From the NCBI GenBank assembly GCA_000403315.2, contig KE159636.1, positions 959,358-1,023,357 on the forward strand: a stretch of DNA of 64,000 nucleotides, in the 5' to 3' direction. The notes under the pieces are model-generated. The model had not been told where the DNA came from, did no database searches, and saw only the letters and a program-made list of their open reading frames with translations. The position numbers and the translations under genes are program-made. This stretch comes from Lachnospiraceae bacterium A2 (lineage in GTDB: Bacteria > Bacillota > Clostridia > Lachnospirales > Lachnospiraceae). The number at the start of each line of letters is the position of its first letter. Position 1 is the first letter of the stretch. Below, piece after piece: positions 25,815 to 33,468 of the stretch.

Positions 25815-26052
25815 CGCATTAGGGATTTACCCGCAGAAGCGGCAACCTTCGCTGCATGTGCATTTGCTGCACGATTCCCCTTAATATGACAGTACTCCGG
25901 CGGTGGCTTGGAAGCCAGTTGTTTTGCGGCAGGGGTGCAGGCAGTTTGGTTTAAGCCTGGAAACCCTTGCAGATGCTGGCGGATGAAATAGTAACTTTTT
26001 GTTACTGGCCACACGTCATTTTAGGTTACCCGGAATTAATTTCATATCTTAA
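25815..26052. other. gap between kinase and response regulator
   Basis: No gene is supported here. A small GTAAC-TTTTT-GTTAC hairpin is present near 25991-26005. No AgrD-like cyclic peptide precursor could be recognised on either strand. Confidence 0.4.
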
Positions 26053-26081
26053 TTGCTTTTGGGGCATAAATCACTTATAAT
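26053..26081 (+). promoter_or_regulatory. promoter of the LytTR response regulator gene
   Basis: TTGCTT (26053-26058), a 17-base spacer, TATAAT (26076-26081). It lies downstream of the kinase gene, so the regulator can be made independently of the kinase. The leader to GTG 26158 would be about 70 bases. Confidence 0.6.
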
Positions 26082-26157
26082 ATTTTAAGGAAAGATGACA
26101 CCAAAATGCAGGTTTCCGCCCTTATGGCTGGGAACAGATATGAAAGGGGCAGCGTTT

Positions 26158-26904
26158 GTGTATCTAATAGCGCTCTGCGATGATGAGGCAGAAGAAATAG
26201 ACAAGACGGAGCAGATGTTGGACAGCTACAGGGAAAGAAATCCTGGCATGGATTTTAAGATAGGGCGTTTTGGGAGCGCAGATGGGCTGCTGGATATGGT
26301 AAGGGAAGGAAATTATATCCCAGATTTGGTACTGATGGATATTTACATGCCCCAGAAGCTGGGGATTGAAGCGGCAAAGGAGCTGCGCAGCATGGGGAAT
26401 GGCAGCAGGATTGTGTTCCTCACCACCTCCAGGGAGCATGCTTTGGAGGCATTTGGGGTGGACGCGGCACAGTATCTTGTAAAGCCTGTAACGGAAGAAT
26501 CGTTGTTTGCAGCCTTGGACAAGGTGTTTGGGGAAATGGCAAAGGAACGCAGGAGATACCTGATCCTGCGGATTGACGGAAAGCTGCAGCGGATACCAGT
26601 AAACGAAATTATGTACTGCGAAGCCCAAAGGAAAATGCAATGCATGCACCTTGCAGACGGCACAGAATTATTGCTGCGGATGACAATGGCAGAATTGTCT
26701 GGGATGCTTTCCATGTATGAGGAATTTGTACGGGTGGGCATTGCCTATATTTTAAATTTGGAACATATTGACAACCTGAATTCCCAGGAAATCGGCTTGA
26801 GCACAGGCAGGAAAGTCTATGTGCCCAGAGGAGCGTATAAAGGCCTGAAAGAGCAGTATTTCCAGTACTATTGCGGAGGAGGGCAAATTAAAGATGGATG
26901 GTAA
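26158..26904 (+). CDS. LytTR-family response regulator
   Basis: 248-residue response regulator: N-terminal receiver (about residues 1-120; acidic pocket ALCDDEAEE, phospho-acceptor Asp in LVLMDIYMP, Thr/Ser in FLTTSREHA, Lys in YLVKPVTEE) and a C-terminal LytTR DNA-binding domain (about 140-240; NEIMYCEAQRKMQCMHL, VRVGIAYILNLEHI). Two starts are possible: ATG 26095 or GTG 26158. GTG is preferred because AAAGGGG (26143-26149) precedes it by 8 bases and the receiver then opens normally. It is the natural partner of the upstream GHKL kinase; its targets are unknown. The next gene overlaps its end. Confidence 0.88.
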   Translation: MYLIALCDDEAEEIDKTEQMLDSYRERNPGMDFKIGRFGSADGLLDMVREGNYIPDLVLMDIYMPQKLGIEAAKELRSMGNGSRIVFLTTSREHALEAFGVDAAQYLVKPVTEESLFAALDKVFGEMAKERRRYLILRIDGKLQRIPVNEIMYCEAQRKMQCMHLADGTELLLRMTMAELSGMLSMYEEFVRVGIAYILNLEHIDNLNSQEIGLSTGRKVYVPRGAYKGLKEQYFQYYCGGGQIKDGW

Positions 26905-27325
26905 AGAAGGGGATACTGGAATGCCCCGGCTATTAGGGCAAGAGGAAGCAGAAGATAATCCTATGGGAAGGCAGGAAGTGTTCGCATGGGTGAAGCAGCA
27001 GTATGGCACAGAACCAGATTATCCATGGCAGGATGGAAATGCCGTGCTGCGCCACAAAAGGAACAGGAAGTGGTATGGGCTGGTTATGGAAGTGGGGCGT
27101 GAAAAATTAGGGCTTACGGGATACGGCACAGCAGAGGTTATCAACTTAAAGTGCAATCCGGACTTAATTGGTTCTCTCCGGGAACGGCCGGGATTCCATC
27201 CGGCATACCATATGAATAAAGAACAATGGATCAGTGTCCGGCTGGACGGCAGCGTAACAGAGGGGGAAATCAAGGACCTGATAGATTTGAGTTATGGGCT
27301 GACAGAGCCGAAAAAGAAAAGATGA
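26894..27325 (+). CDS. MmcQ/YjbR family protein
   Basis: 143-residue protein of the MmcQ/YjbR family, small DNA-binding-like domains of unclear role. The first about 25 residues are an acidic tail; the domain covers about residues 25-135, with VFAWVKQQYGTEPDYPW, VINLKCNPDLIGSLRE, PAYHMNKEQWISVRLDGSV and the terminal DLIDLSYGL. ATG 26894 overlaps the end of the response regulator gene and has GGAGGAGGG about 10 bases upstream, so it is co-translated. No link between this family and two-component systems is established. Confidence 0.85.
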   Translation: MDGKEGDTGMPRLLGQEEAEDNPMGRQEVFAWVKQQYGTEPDYPWQDGNAVLRHKRNRKWYGLVMEVGREKLGLTGYGTAEVINLKCNPDLIGSLRERPGFHPAYHMNKEQWISVRLDGSVTEGEIKDLIDLSYGLTEPKKKR

Positions 27326-27328
27326 CAG

Positions 27329-27373
27329 AGAGCGTGTTTGAAAATTGCAGGAATGAATTTTCAAACACACTCC
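27329..27373. repeat. AGAGCGTGTTTG palindromic repeat, copy 2
   Basis: AGAGCGTGTTTGAAAATT, a GCAGGAATG loop, then AATTTTCAAACACACTCC. Same orientation as the copy at 3514. It begins four bases after the preceding stop codon. Confidence 0.75.
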
Positions 27374-27403
27374 AGGATTAGGGTATCAAAATAAGGAAAT
27401 GCA

Positions 27404-27470
27404 GCAGGCTGGAATTTATGGAATCCATAGAGGATTGCGCCATAAATTCCAGCCTGTGGTATTTTTATTT
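27404..27470. terminator. bidirectional terminator between convergent genes
   Basis: CAGGCTGGAATTTATGG (27405-27421) pairs perfectly with CCATAAATTCCAGCCTG (27440-27456), a 17-bp stem. Plus-strand TATTTTTATTT follows; the minus-strand exit is also T-rich. It serves the MmcQ-type gene and the CAP-domain gene. Confidence 0.85.
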
Positions 27471-28469
27471 CGTAACTTTTATCGTTTTTTTCAAGGTCTT
27501 CATGCCCTTCACTTTGGCTGAAATTGTGGCTTTTCCTGCTTTCTTAGCCGTAATCTTGCCTTTGGAATTGATGGAGAGCACGGAGGGCTTGGAGGAACTC
27601 CAGGTAACGCCTTTTAAAATTTTCGCATTTGTAGTGTTGATTCCGCCCATTATCCCAGGGTATGCTACTTTGCAGGATACGGACAGGGTTTTTGTCTTTT
27701 TCACCTTAATGGAAGATGGCGCGCTTAAGGAAAGCTTTTGTACATTCTTTTTGCTGACTTCCATAGTCTGGACATATTTGCCTTTTACTTTGGACTGGTT
27801 CTGGGAGTTTGCGCTGCTGCTGAATTCCCCGGCAACCCCATACCAGCCGCCAGTACTGCGGACAAAAGAGCCAAGGCCGATATACCTGTAATTAGGGTTG
27901 ATTAAGCTGGTATAATGCCCGGTTACTTTCGATGTGTCCTGGTTTACCCAGTCATTTTTTTCGCCATACCATTGTTCAATGCCGGCCATTAAGCCAGAAT
28001 AATTCCAAGCAAGGTTTTCTGCCCAGCTTTGCTCATTTCCATGGCGGATGCTAAAGCAGGACTGGTTATTTGGCCGGGTGTGGCTTTCGTAGACGGTACA
28101 TTCTGCCGCACGGAGCTGTGCAATCCACTCCAAATTTGAAGACCATTTCATAGGCACATAGTCGGATGGGGTGAGTTTCTCCTTGGTGGATGGGTTGATA
28201 TAGCCATTCTCGCAGGCTTCTTTTCGGATTTCATTAATCCGTTTGAGGATTTTTGATTTGCTTACCTGTTCATAGGTGCCGGAAATCCCTACAAGGATGT
28301 TGCCGTTTCCGGCTTTTTTCACATCCGATGGCCGGGTAGAAGCCGCCAGGGCAGTACTGGATACCTGAAATAGGGATAACGTGAGGAACAGGAAAAATGT
28401 TAGGATTCTTGTTGGGTATGGCCGCTTGCCCATAGGTTTGGGGGCGGTAAGTTTGGTATTATGTAACAT
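27465..28469 (-). CDS. secreted CAP-domain protein with C-terminal Ig-like domain
   Basis: 334-residue exported protein. The signal peptide (about 1-43) ends near STALAASTRP. A CAP/SCP-type domain (about residues 70-215) shows WIAQLRAAECTVYESH, SWAENLAWNY, the conserved GHYTSLINPNYRYIGLG and YGVAGEFSS. The C-terminal 95 residues form a bacterial Ig-like (Big_2) domain (VTWSSSKPSVLSINSKGKI, then AKKAGKATISAKVKG). No sortase motif is seen, so it is probably released or loosely wall-bound. CAP proteins bind lipids or act on the cell surface; the activity here is unknown. AAAGGAG precedes the start. It stands alone as one transcription unit. Confidence 0.85.
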   Translation of the reverse strand: MLHNTKLTAPKPMGKRPYPTRILTFFLFLTLSLFQVSSTALAASTRPSDVKKAGNGNILVGISGTYEQVSKSKILKRINEIRKEACENGYINPSTKEKLTPSDYVPMKWSSNLEWIAQLRAAECTVYESHTRPNNQSCFSIRHGNEQSWAENLAWNYSGLMAGIEQWYGEKNDWVNQDTSKVTGHYTSLINPNYRYIGLGSFVRSTGGWYGVAGEFSSSANSQNQSKVKGKYVQTMEVSKKNVQKLSLSAPSSIKVKKTKTLSVSCKVAYPGIMGGINTTNAKILKGVTWSSSKPSVLSINSKGKITAKKAGKATISAKVKGMKTLKKTIKVTK

Positions 28470-28528
28470 AGTATCTCCTTTCTTGGCCTGTTATATTATG
28501 ATAAATACAGCCACTCCGCTTCGCTCCG

Positions 28529-28563
28529 GGCGGTATAATATCTACTAAAACATTATACCATAG
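28529..28563. other. hairpin upstream of the CAP-domain gene
   Basis: GGTATAAT and ATTATACC (about 28529-28563) form inverted arms upstream of the CAP gene. The rest of the 345-base gap up to 28815 holds a short CCGCGCTCGCGCGG palindrome (28744-28757) and a segment with ACCGCCGGAGTAATAA that recurs in similar form at 59602; no gene was found. Confidence 0.35.
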
Positions 28564-28784
28564 ATTTGGCAGGCGGCTCAAGAGGAACATAAAAATTCTC
28601 CGGCAGGTAATCCGCAGCAGTTTGCCTAAAGTTTTCTCTGCTGTGATATTTTACCGCCGGAGTAATAAGTTGCAAGTCTTTTGACACCCTAATCTATCTG
28701 GGCAAAGATGCCATTTTATTTCCGCGAGCAATGAGCCAAGCAGCCGCGCTCGCGCGGATATTTGGCGAATGCCGCGAGGGTCAG

Positions 28785-28810
28785 ATACTCCGCCCCAAGG
28801 GGCGGGGTAT
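28785..28810 (-). terminator. GC-rich hairpin after the sugar permease gene
   Basis: ATACTCCGCCCC (28785-28796) pairs with GGGGCGGGGTAT (28799-28810), directly after the stop of the last importer gene on the minus strand. There is no T-run, so it may act as a 3' stabiliser rather than a classical terminator. Confidence 0.4.
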
Positions 28811-28814
28811 TTGA

Positions 28815-29669
28815 CTAACCCTTCACGCCGCCAGATGCAAGGCCGCTTACCAGATTCTTTTCAATAATTGCAAATAAGATAACGACTGGCGCGATTGCAA
28901 ACAGGGATGCGGCAAAGAGGTACTGCCATTCAATCATGTTATAACCGTTAAAAATATTGATGCCTACCGTTAAAGGCTTGTTCAGGTCGTCAGAAATCAG
29001 GGTCAGCGCCACGGTATATTCATTCCATGCATTGATAAATACGAAAATCAGTGTTGTCACAATGCCGGGTGCAGCTACCGGGAGCAGGATTTTTACCATG
29101 GCTTCAAACCGGTTGCAGCCGTCGATTTTGGCAGCCTGCTCCATCTCAGAGGAGATGCCCATAAAGGTACCCCGCAGCAGCCAGATGGTAAAGGCCTGGT
29201 TAAATGCTGCATTGATAAATATTAATCCAAGGATGCTGTTTGTTAGGTTCAGCGTCATCATGACTTTGTAAATACCAATCAGGAGGACAACAGGTGCAAA
29301 CATCTGGGAAACAATGACAAACCCAAGGAATACAATGTCGCCTTTAAATTTCATACGGGACAGTGCATATGCTGCCGGAATCCCACAGAGCAATGCAATA
29401 ATGGTAGAGCCCCCTGCAATCAGGACGGAGTTCAGCATGTATTTTGCCATAGGCGCCCGCTCCCAGATATCGGCAAAGTTAGACCACAACGTTTCTTTTG
29501 GGAGAATTGTCCCTTTTGCAGCAAATATCTCAGAACGGCCTTTCAGTGCAGTACAGAGCATGGCAAAATATGGGTAAAGGATCAGCACGCATATCACAAA
29601 GACTACGAAGTAGAGGAGTATCCTCAATGCCATTTTTTTGCCGCTGATGGGTTTCGCGTTTTCTTTCAT
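28815..29669 (-). CDS. sugar ABC transporter permease, MalG type
   Basis: 284-residue permease of the carbohydrate-uptake ABC family (CUT1, MalG/LacG-like) with six hydrophobic helices. The EAA loop that docks the ATPase reads EMEQAAKIDGCNRFEAMVKILLP (about residues 176-198; key residues E, G and D/G). The C-terminal EKNLVSGLASGGVKG is typical. It lies four bases after the MalF-type gene and is the last of the operon. No ATPase gene is adjacent, so it must use a shared ATPase of the MsmK type encoded elsewhere. Confidence 0.9.
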   Translation of the reverse strand: MKENAKPISGKKMALRILLYFVVFVICVLILYPYFAMLCTALKGRSEIFAAKGTILPKETLWSNFADIWERAPMAKYMLNSVLIAGGSTIIALLCGIPAAYALSRMKFKGDIVFLGFVIVSQMFAPVVLLIGIYKVMMTLNLTNSILGLIFINAAFNQAFTIWLLRGTFMGISSEMEQAAKIDGCNRFEAMVKILLPVAAPGIVTTLIFVFINAWNEYTVALTLISDDLNKPLTVGINIFNGYNMIEWQYLFAASLFAIAPVVILFAIIEKNLVSGLASGGVKG

Positions 29670-29672
29670 AAA

Positions 29673-30551
29673 TTATTCATCTCCCTTCCGTAATGTTACA
29701 ACCATGTAGCCAGTTGCGCAGACTAACAGGATGAGGAACCCAATCACAGACACGGCTGCCGCTTCGCCTTGCTTTCCATTGTAGAAGGCAAGCTTATATA
29801 GGTAAGTCACAAGGGTGTCAGTCCGGTTGCCGGGGTCGCCCTTTGTCATGTTCCAGATAATCGGGAAGGAATTAAATACATAAATGATATTTAATACAGT
29901 ACTGACTGTCAGGGAAGATTTGACAAGAGGGATAGTGATTTTAAACAGCTTCTGCCAGTAATTTGCACCGTCAACGGTCGCTGCTTCGTAATAGCTGCCG
30001 TCTATGGACTGCAGGCCTGACAGGACAGTGAAGGTAACGAATGGGATGGTAACAAAGATCCCGCAGGCAATTTCCCATGCGAACCAAGCGCCGGCGGAAG
30101 GGGTCCAGTTCACCGCATGGTCGATAATGCCAAGCTTCATCAGCAGGGTATTCAGCGTACCATAGTCGGTATCAATAATAAATTTCCAGATGCTGGCCTG
30201 TACTACCAGCGTGGTTGCCCAAGGGAATACCACGATTGCCCGGGCGATTTTACGGCCTTTAAACGCGTTGTTCAGCAACAGGGCCAGAATAAACCCTAGG
30301 AGGGTAGAAAGGCCAACAACTGCCACTGTCCACACCAGCGTATTTTTTAAGACCATGGAAAAGGTAGGGGTCGACAGGATTTTTGTAAAATTAGTTAACC
30401 CTGTGAACCCTTTAATCAGCCCAGCCCTGCTGACTTTACTAAGGGCCATCCGGAATACAAACACGATGGGAACCAAAATAAAAATCAGCATAAGGAGGAC
30501 GCTGGGGAGAATCCAGATATACGGTTCGATTTTTTGAATAAATTTTTTCAC
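29673..30551 (-). CDS. sugar ABC transporter permease, MalF type
   Basis: 292-residue permease (CUT1, MalF/LacF-like) with six helices; the EAA loop is SYYEAATVDGANYWQKLFKI (about residue 196). The start is taken as GTG at 30551 (reads KKFIQKIEPYIWILP) because GAGGTG lies 7 bases before it; the longer open frame to 30596 has no ribosome site and runs into the intercistronic hairpin. It partners with the MalG-type protein and with the lipoprotein encoded upstream. Confidence 0.88.
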   Translation of the reverse strand: MKKFIQKIEPYIWILPSVLLMLIFILVPIVFVFRMALSKVSRAGLIKGFTGLTNFTKILSTPTFSMVLKNTLVWTVAVVGLSTLLGFILALLLNNAFKGRKIARAIVVFPWATTLVVQASIWKFIIDTDYGTLNTLLMKLGIIDHAVNWTPSAGAWFAWEIACGIFVTIPFVTFTVLSGLQSIDGSYYEAATVDGANYWQKLFKITIPLVKSSLTVSTVLNIIYVFNSFPIIWNMTKGDPGNRTDTLVTYLYKLAFYNGKQGEAAAVSVIGFLILLVCATGYMVVTLRKGDE

Positions 30552-30575
30552 AGGCACACACCTCATTAATATTGA

Positions 30576-30607
30576 AAAGAAGGCCGGACTTTTCATAGCC
30601 CGGCCTT
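30576..30607 (-). terminator. intercistronic hairpin between binding protein and permeases
   Basis: AAGGCCGG (30580-30587) and CCGGCCTT (30600-30607) form a stem followed on the minus strand by TCTTTTC. Partial termination here would explain more binding protein than permease, a common design in sugar importers. Confidence 0.6.
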
Positions 30608-30635
30608 GTGTTTTACTTTTTTAGGGCCTATTTCC

Positions 30636-31952
30636 TTATGGGGCAATTTCTGCCTGCAAGCTGTCAAGCAGCTCCTGAACATTCCCGTCTAATAACGCGT
30701 TCTGTTCAACATTGATAACGCCCTGTTTTACATCTGCCCATTCTGTCTTAGCAGTGGGATAGAATTTACAGCTAGCTACAATATCAATCCACTGAGCCAG
30801 GGATTCATCTTTTGCAGCAAGGGCTTCGCCGCCGGTCTTGGTTGCGGGCAGGAACCCTTCCATCTCAACCCATGCAGAGTAACGTTCATCTTCAAAGAAA
30901 TAATCGAAGAATGTCTTGATTGCTTCTAATTCTTCCTCAGAGTATTCGTTGTCGAAGCACATGAAACGGTCCATAACGCCGGCAGATACGGAAGTGCCGT
31001 TGTTGTTGGGGATTGGAGCCATGCCATAGTTTACTTCATTGCCGCCGTCAGCTACATAGGTAGGAAGGCTGTTTGGTGCGATCATCATAGCAACTTTGCC
31101 AGTGCCGAACATATCCTGCAGGTCATAACGCGTTTCGTTTGCAGGGTCTGTATTGGTGTAGCCTTCTTTGATCAGGCTAATAACATATTCAATAGCTGCT
31201 ACGTTTTCCGGGCTGTTCAAGGTCCAGTTCCCGTCTGTGTCAGTGAAGTCGCCGCCATTGTTCCAGATATAATAAGCAAATGCAGCCTGGCCTTCGTCTG
31301 TTGTCATGTCAACGCCCCATGGGTAAACATCTGGGAATTTTTCTTTGATTTTTTTGCAGGTTTCTTTCAGTTCTTCCCAGGTGGTAGGAACTTCTGCCCC
31401 AGCTTCTTCTAAAATGTCTTTGTTATAATACATAGCGCGTGCAGAAGCGAGGTCTGGGATTGCCCAGATAGTTCCGTCTACATTGGACTGCTCTAAAAAT
31501 GCTTCATACATCTTGTTGTAGGTTTCTTCTGAAACGTAATCCTTTGCAGGCAGGAGAAGGTCGTCTGCCTGATAGTCAGCGAATACGTCAATGTTCAGGA
31601 TGTCGGGCGCATTGCCGTTTGAGATAAGTGCATTTACCTTGGTAGAGATATCATTCCAGGAAATAACTTCTACATTCAGGTCAATCCCTGCATTGTCTTT
31701 TTCAAAGTCGCTTTCAAACGTCTTCCACCAGTCTGCGGTTTTCTGCCCATATTGGGCTGCCATCACGCTGATTTCTGTCTTACTGCCGCTGTCGTCCTTG
31801 GACTCTGCTTCATCGCCGCCTTCTTCCTGCTGGGTTTCAGGCTCATCCTTTGTCTTGGTATCAGTAGGGGTGCTGCCGCATGCAGCGAGGGAAATAGCTG
31901 CTGCCATGCTTAAAGAGAGTGCAAGGACCCTTTTCAGGCTTTTCTTTTTCAT
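30636..31952 (-). CDS. sugar ABC transporter substrate-binding lipoprotein
   Basis: 438-residue extracellular solute-binding protein of family 1 (maltose/oligosaccharide type). The signal peptide ends in the lipobox ISLAACGS, with lipid Cys at about residue 25. An acidic Glu/Asp/Thr linker follows (about 28-58), then the two-lobed binding domain (ISVMAAQYGQKTADWW, later APNSLPTYVADGG). It delivers a sugar to the two permeases downstream. AGGAGG precedes the start. The sugar cannot be named from sequence. A consensus promoter lies about 190 bases upstream. Confidence 0.92.
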   Translation of the reverse strand: MKKKSLKRVLALSLSMAAAISLAACGSTPTDTKTKDEPETQQEEGGDEAESKDDSGSKTEISVMAAQYGQKTADWWKTFESDFEKDNAGIDLNVEVISWNDISTKVNALISNGNAPDILNIDVFADYQADDLLLPAKDYVSEETYNKMYEAFLEQSNVDGTIWAIPDLASARAMYYNKDILEEAGAEVPTTWEELKETCKKIKEKFPDVYPWGVDMTTDEGQAAFAYYIWNNGGDFTDTDGNWTLNSPENVAAIEYVISLIKEGYTNTDPANETRYDLQDMFGTGKVAMMIAPNSLPTYVADGGNEVNYGMAPIPNNNGTSVSAGVMDRFMCFDNEYSEEELEAIKTFFDYFFEDERYSAWVEMEGFLPATKTGGEALAAKDESLAQWIDIVASCKFYPTAKTEWADVKQGVINVEQNALLDGNVQELLDSLQAEIAP

Positions 31953-32151
31953 AGTTCTCCTCCTTCATGAAATGCGTTGTACATGCCAAGGGATTGCCGT
32001 TTATCTTCCCTGCTTCCTGCCTGAAACGTGGGAACTATGCAAATTCACAATTGTTTTTCGAACTGTTTGTAAATAGCACGTGCAAAAAGCACAAAAAATA
32101 AACAAAAATCACGGTAACTTATGTACAAATTGCTGTATTTTTGGTGAATTA

Positions 32152-32180
32152 ATACTACCATTTTATCGGGAATGTGTCAA
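32152..32180 (-). promoter_or_regulatory. promoter of the sugar importer operon
   Basis: On the minus strand, TTGACA (32175-32180), a 17-base spacer, TAGTAT (32152-32157). The leader of about 190 bases contains a TTTTTGCACGTGC tract and two TTTGTACA words flank the promoter; these are candidate regulator sites. Confidence 0.75.
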
Positions 32181-32251
32181 TACGACAGATTTGAAAAAGT
32201 GTACAAAAATTGTGTTATTTTGGATTTTTGCCCATAAGGGGCCTGAAAAGG

Positions 32252-32280
32252 TTGAAAAATAGTCCCTGATGTGTTAGAAT
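32252..32280 (+). promoter_or_regulatory. promoter of carAB
   Basis: TTGAAA (32252-32257), a 17-base spacer, TAGAAT (32275-32280). The leader to carA is about 110 bases and contains a run of nine T (32357-32365). No PyrR site or strong attenuator stem was recognised. With the minus-strand promoter at 32152 it accounts for the 445-base divergent gap. Confidence 0.7.
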
Positions 32281-32397
32281 TTTAGCAATTTAAAATACAG
32301 CGCAGGCATTGGCGGGAGTTTCGGGAAGGAAAAGGATACAATAACGTAATTGACTCTTTTTTTTTGCCAAAAATCAGACAGAAAGGGCGGTAGCGAA

Positions 32398-33468
32398 ATG
32401 AAAGCATTTCTAATACTGGAAGATGGGACTGTATTTGTAGGGACAAGCATCGGTTCCCCAAAGGAAGCCATCAGTGAAATTGTTTTTAACACCTCCATGA
32501 CAGGCTATTTGGAGGTCCTGACGGATCCATCTTATGCCGGACAGGCAGTAGTTATGACGTATCCTTTGATTGGGAATTACGGGGTAACCCCGGATATGGA
32601 GTCAGGGAGGCCCTGGGCGGAAGGCTATATTGTCCGGGAGCTGTCGCGCATCCCCAGCAATTTCCGCTGCACGGGGACAATCCAGGAATTCCTCAAGGAA
32701 TATGGCATTCCGGGGATTGCAGGGGTGGATACCCGTGCGCTGACAAAAATCCTCCGGGAAAAAGGGACCATGAATGGTATGATTACCACCGATGAAGGAT
32801 ACCAATTGGAAGAAATCCTCCCAAAACTAAAATCATACCGCACTGGGGAAGTGGTAGGCCGGGTGACCTGCAAAAACAGTTATGTCTTAAAGGGCAAGGG
32901 GAAGCGGGTCGCCCTGCTGGATTTGGGAGCAAAGAAAAACATTGCAAAATCCCTCCAGCACCGGGGGTGCGCCGTCACCGTATACCCGGCCTACACGAAA
33001 GCAGAAGAAATTCTGGCATCCCAGCCTGATGGGATTATGCTGAGCAACGGGCCGGGCGATCCCAAGGAATGTGGGGATATCATTCAGGAAATCCAGAAAC
33101 TTTATGAATCAGGCATCCCAATTTTTGCCATCTGCCTTGGGCACCAGCTTATGGCTCTGGCAAATGGGGCCAATACCTATAAAATGAAATATGGCCACCG
33201 GGGCGGCAACCATCCTGTCAAGGATTTGGAAACCGGGCGGGTTTACATTTCCTCCCAGAACCATGGCTATGTGGTGGATGCGGCGGGCATGTCCCCCGGC
33301 GTGGCAGTCCCGGCATTTACCAATGTGAATGATGGGACCAACGAAGGGCTTAGGTATACCAGGAAGCCCGTGTTTACCGTCCAGTTCCATCCAGAAGCCT
33401 GCCCGGGCCCGCAGGACAGCAGCTACCTATTCGACCGGTTTATCAATATGATGGGAGGGTGCCAGTAA
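32398..33468 (+). CDS. carA: carbamoyl-phosphate synthase small subunit
   Basis: 356-residue glutaminase subunit that releases ammonia from glutamine for the large subunit. The N-terminal CPSase_sm_chain domain (about 1-130) begins AFLILEDGTVFVGTS. The C-terminal class I amidotransferase domain has the nucleophile Cys in IFAICLGHQLMALANG and the His/Glu pair in VQFHPEACPGP. The start ATG 32398 follows AAAGGGCGG. The stop codon shares one base with the carB start (TAATG), so synthesis of both subunits is coupled. The product feeds pyrimidines and arginine. Confidence 0.96.
   Translation: MKAFLILEDGTVFVGTSIGSPKEAISEIVFNTSMTGYLEVLTDPSYAGQAVVMTYPLIGNYGVTPDMESGRPWAEGYIVRELSRIPSNFRCTGTIQEFLKEYGIPGIAGVDTRALTKILREKGTMNGMITTDEGYQLEEILPKLKSYRTGEVVGRVTCKNSYVLKGKGKRVALLDLGAKKNIAKSLQHRGCAVTVYPAYTKAEEILASQPDGIMLSNGPGDPKECGDIIQEIQKLYESGIPIFAICLGHQLMALANGANTYKMKYGHRGGNHPVKDLETGRVYISSQNHGYVVDAAGMSPGVAVPAFTNVNDGTNEGLRYTRKPVFTVQFHPEACPGPQDSSYLFDRFINMMGGCQ

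Noticed and set aside
25815-26052. AgrD-like peptide gene between kinase and response regulator
   Set aside because: All short frames on both strands lack a ribosome site, an amphipathic leader and a Cys-containing core followed by an acidic tail.
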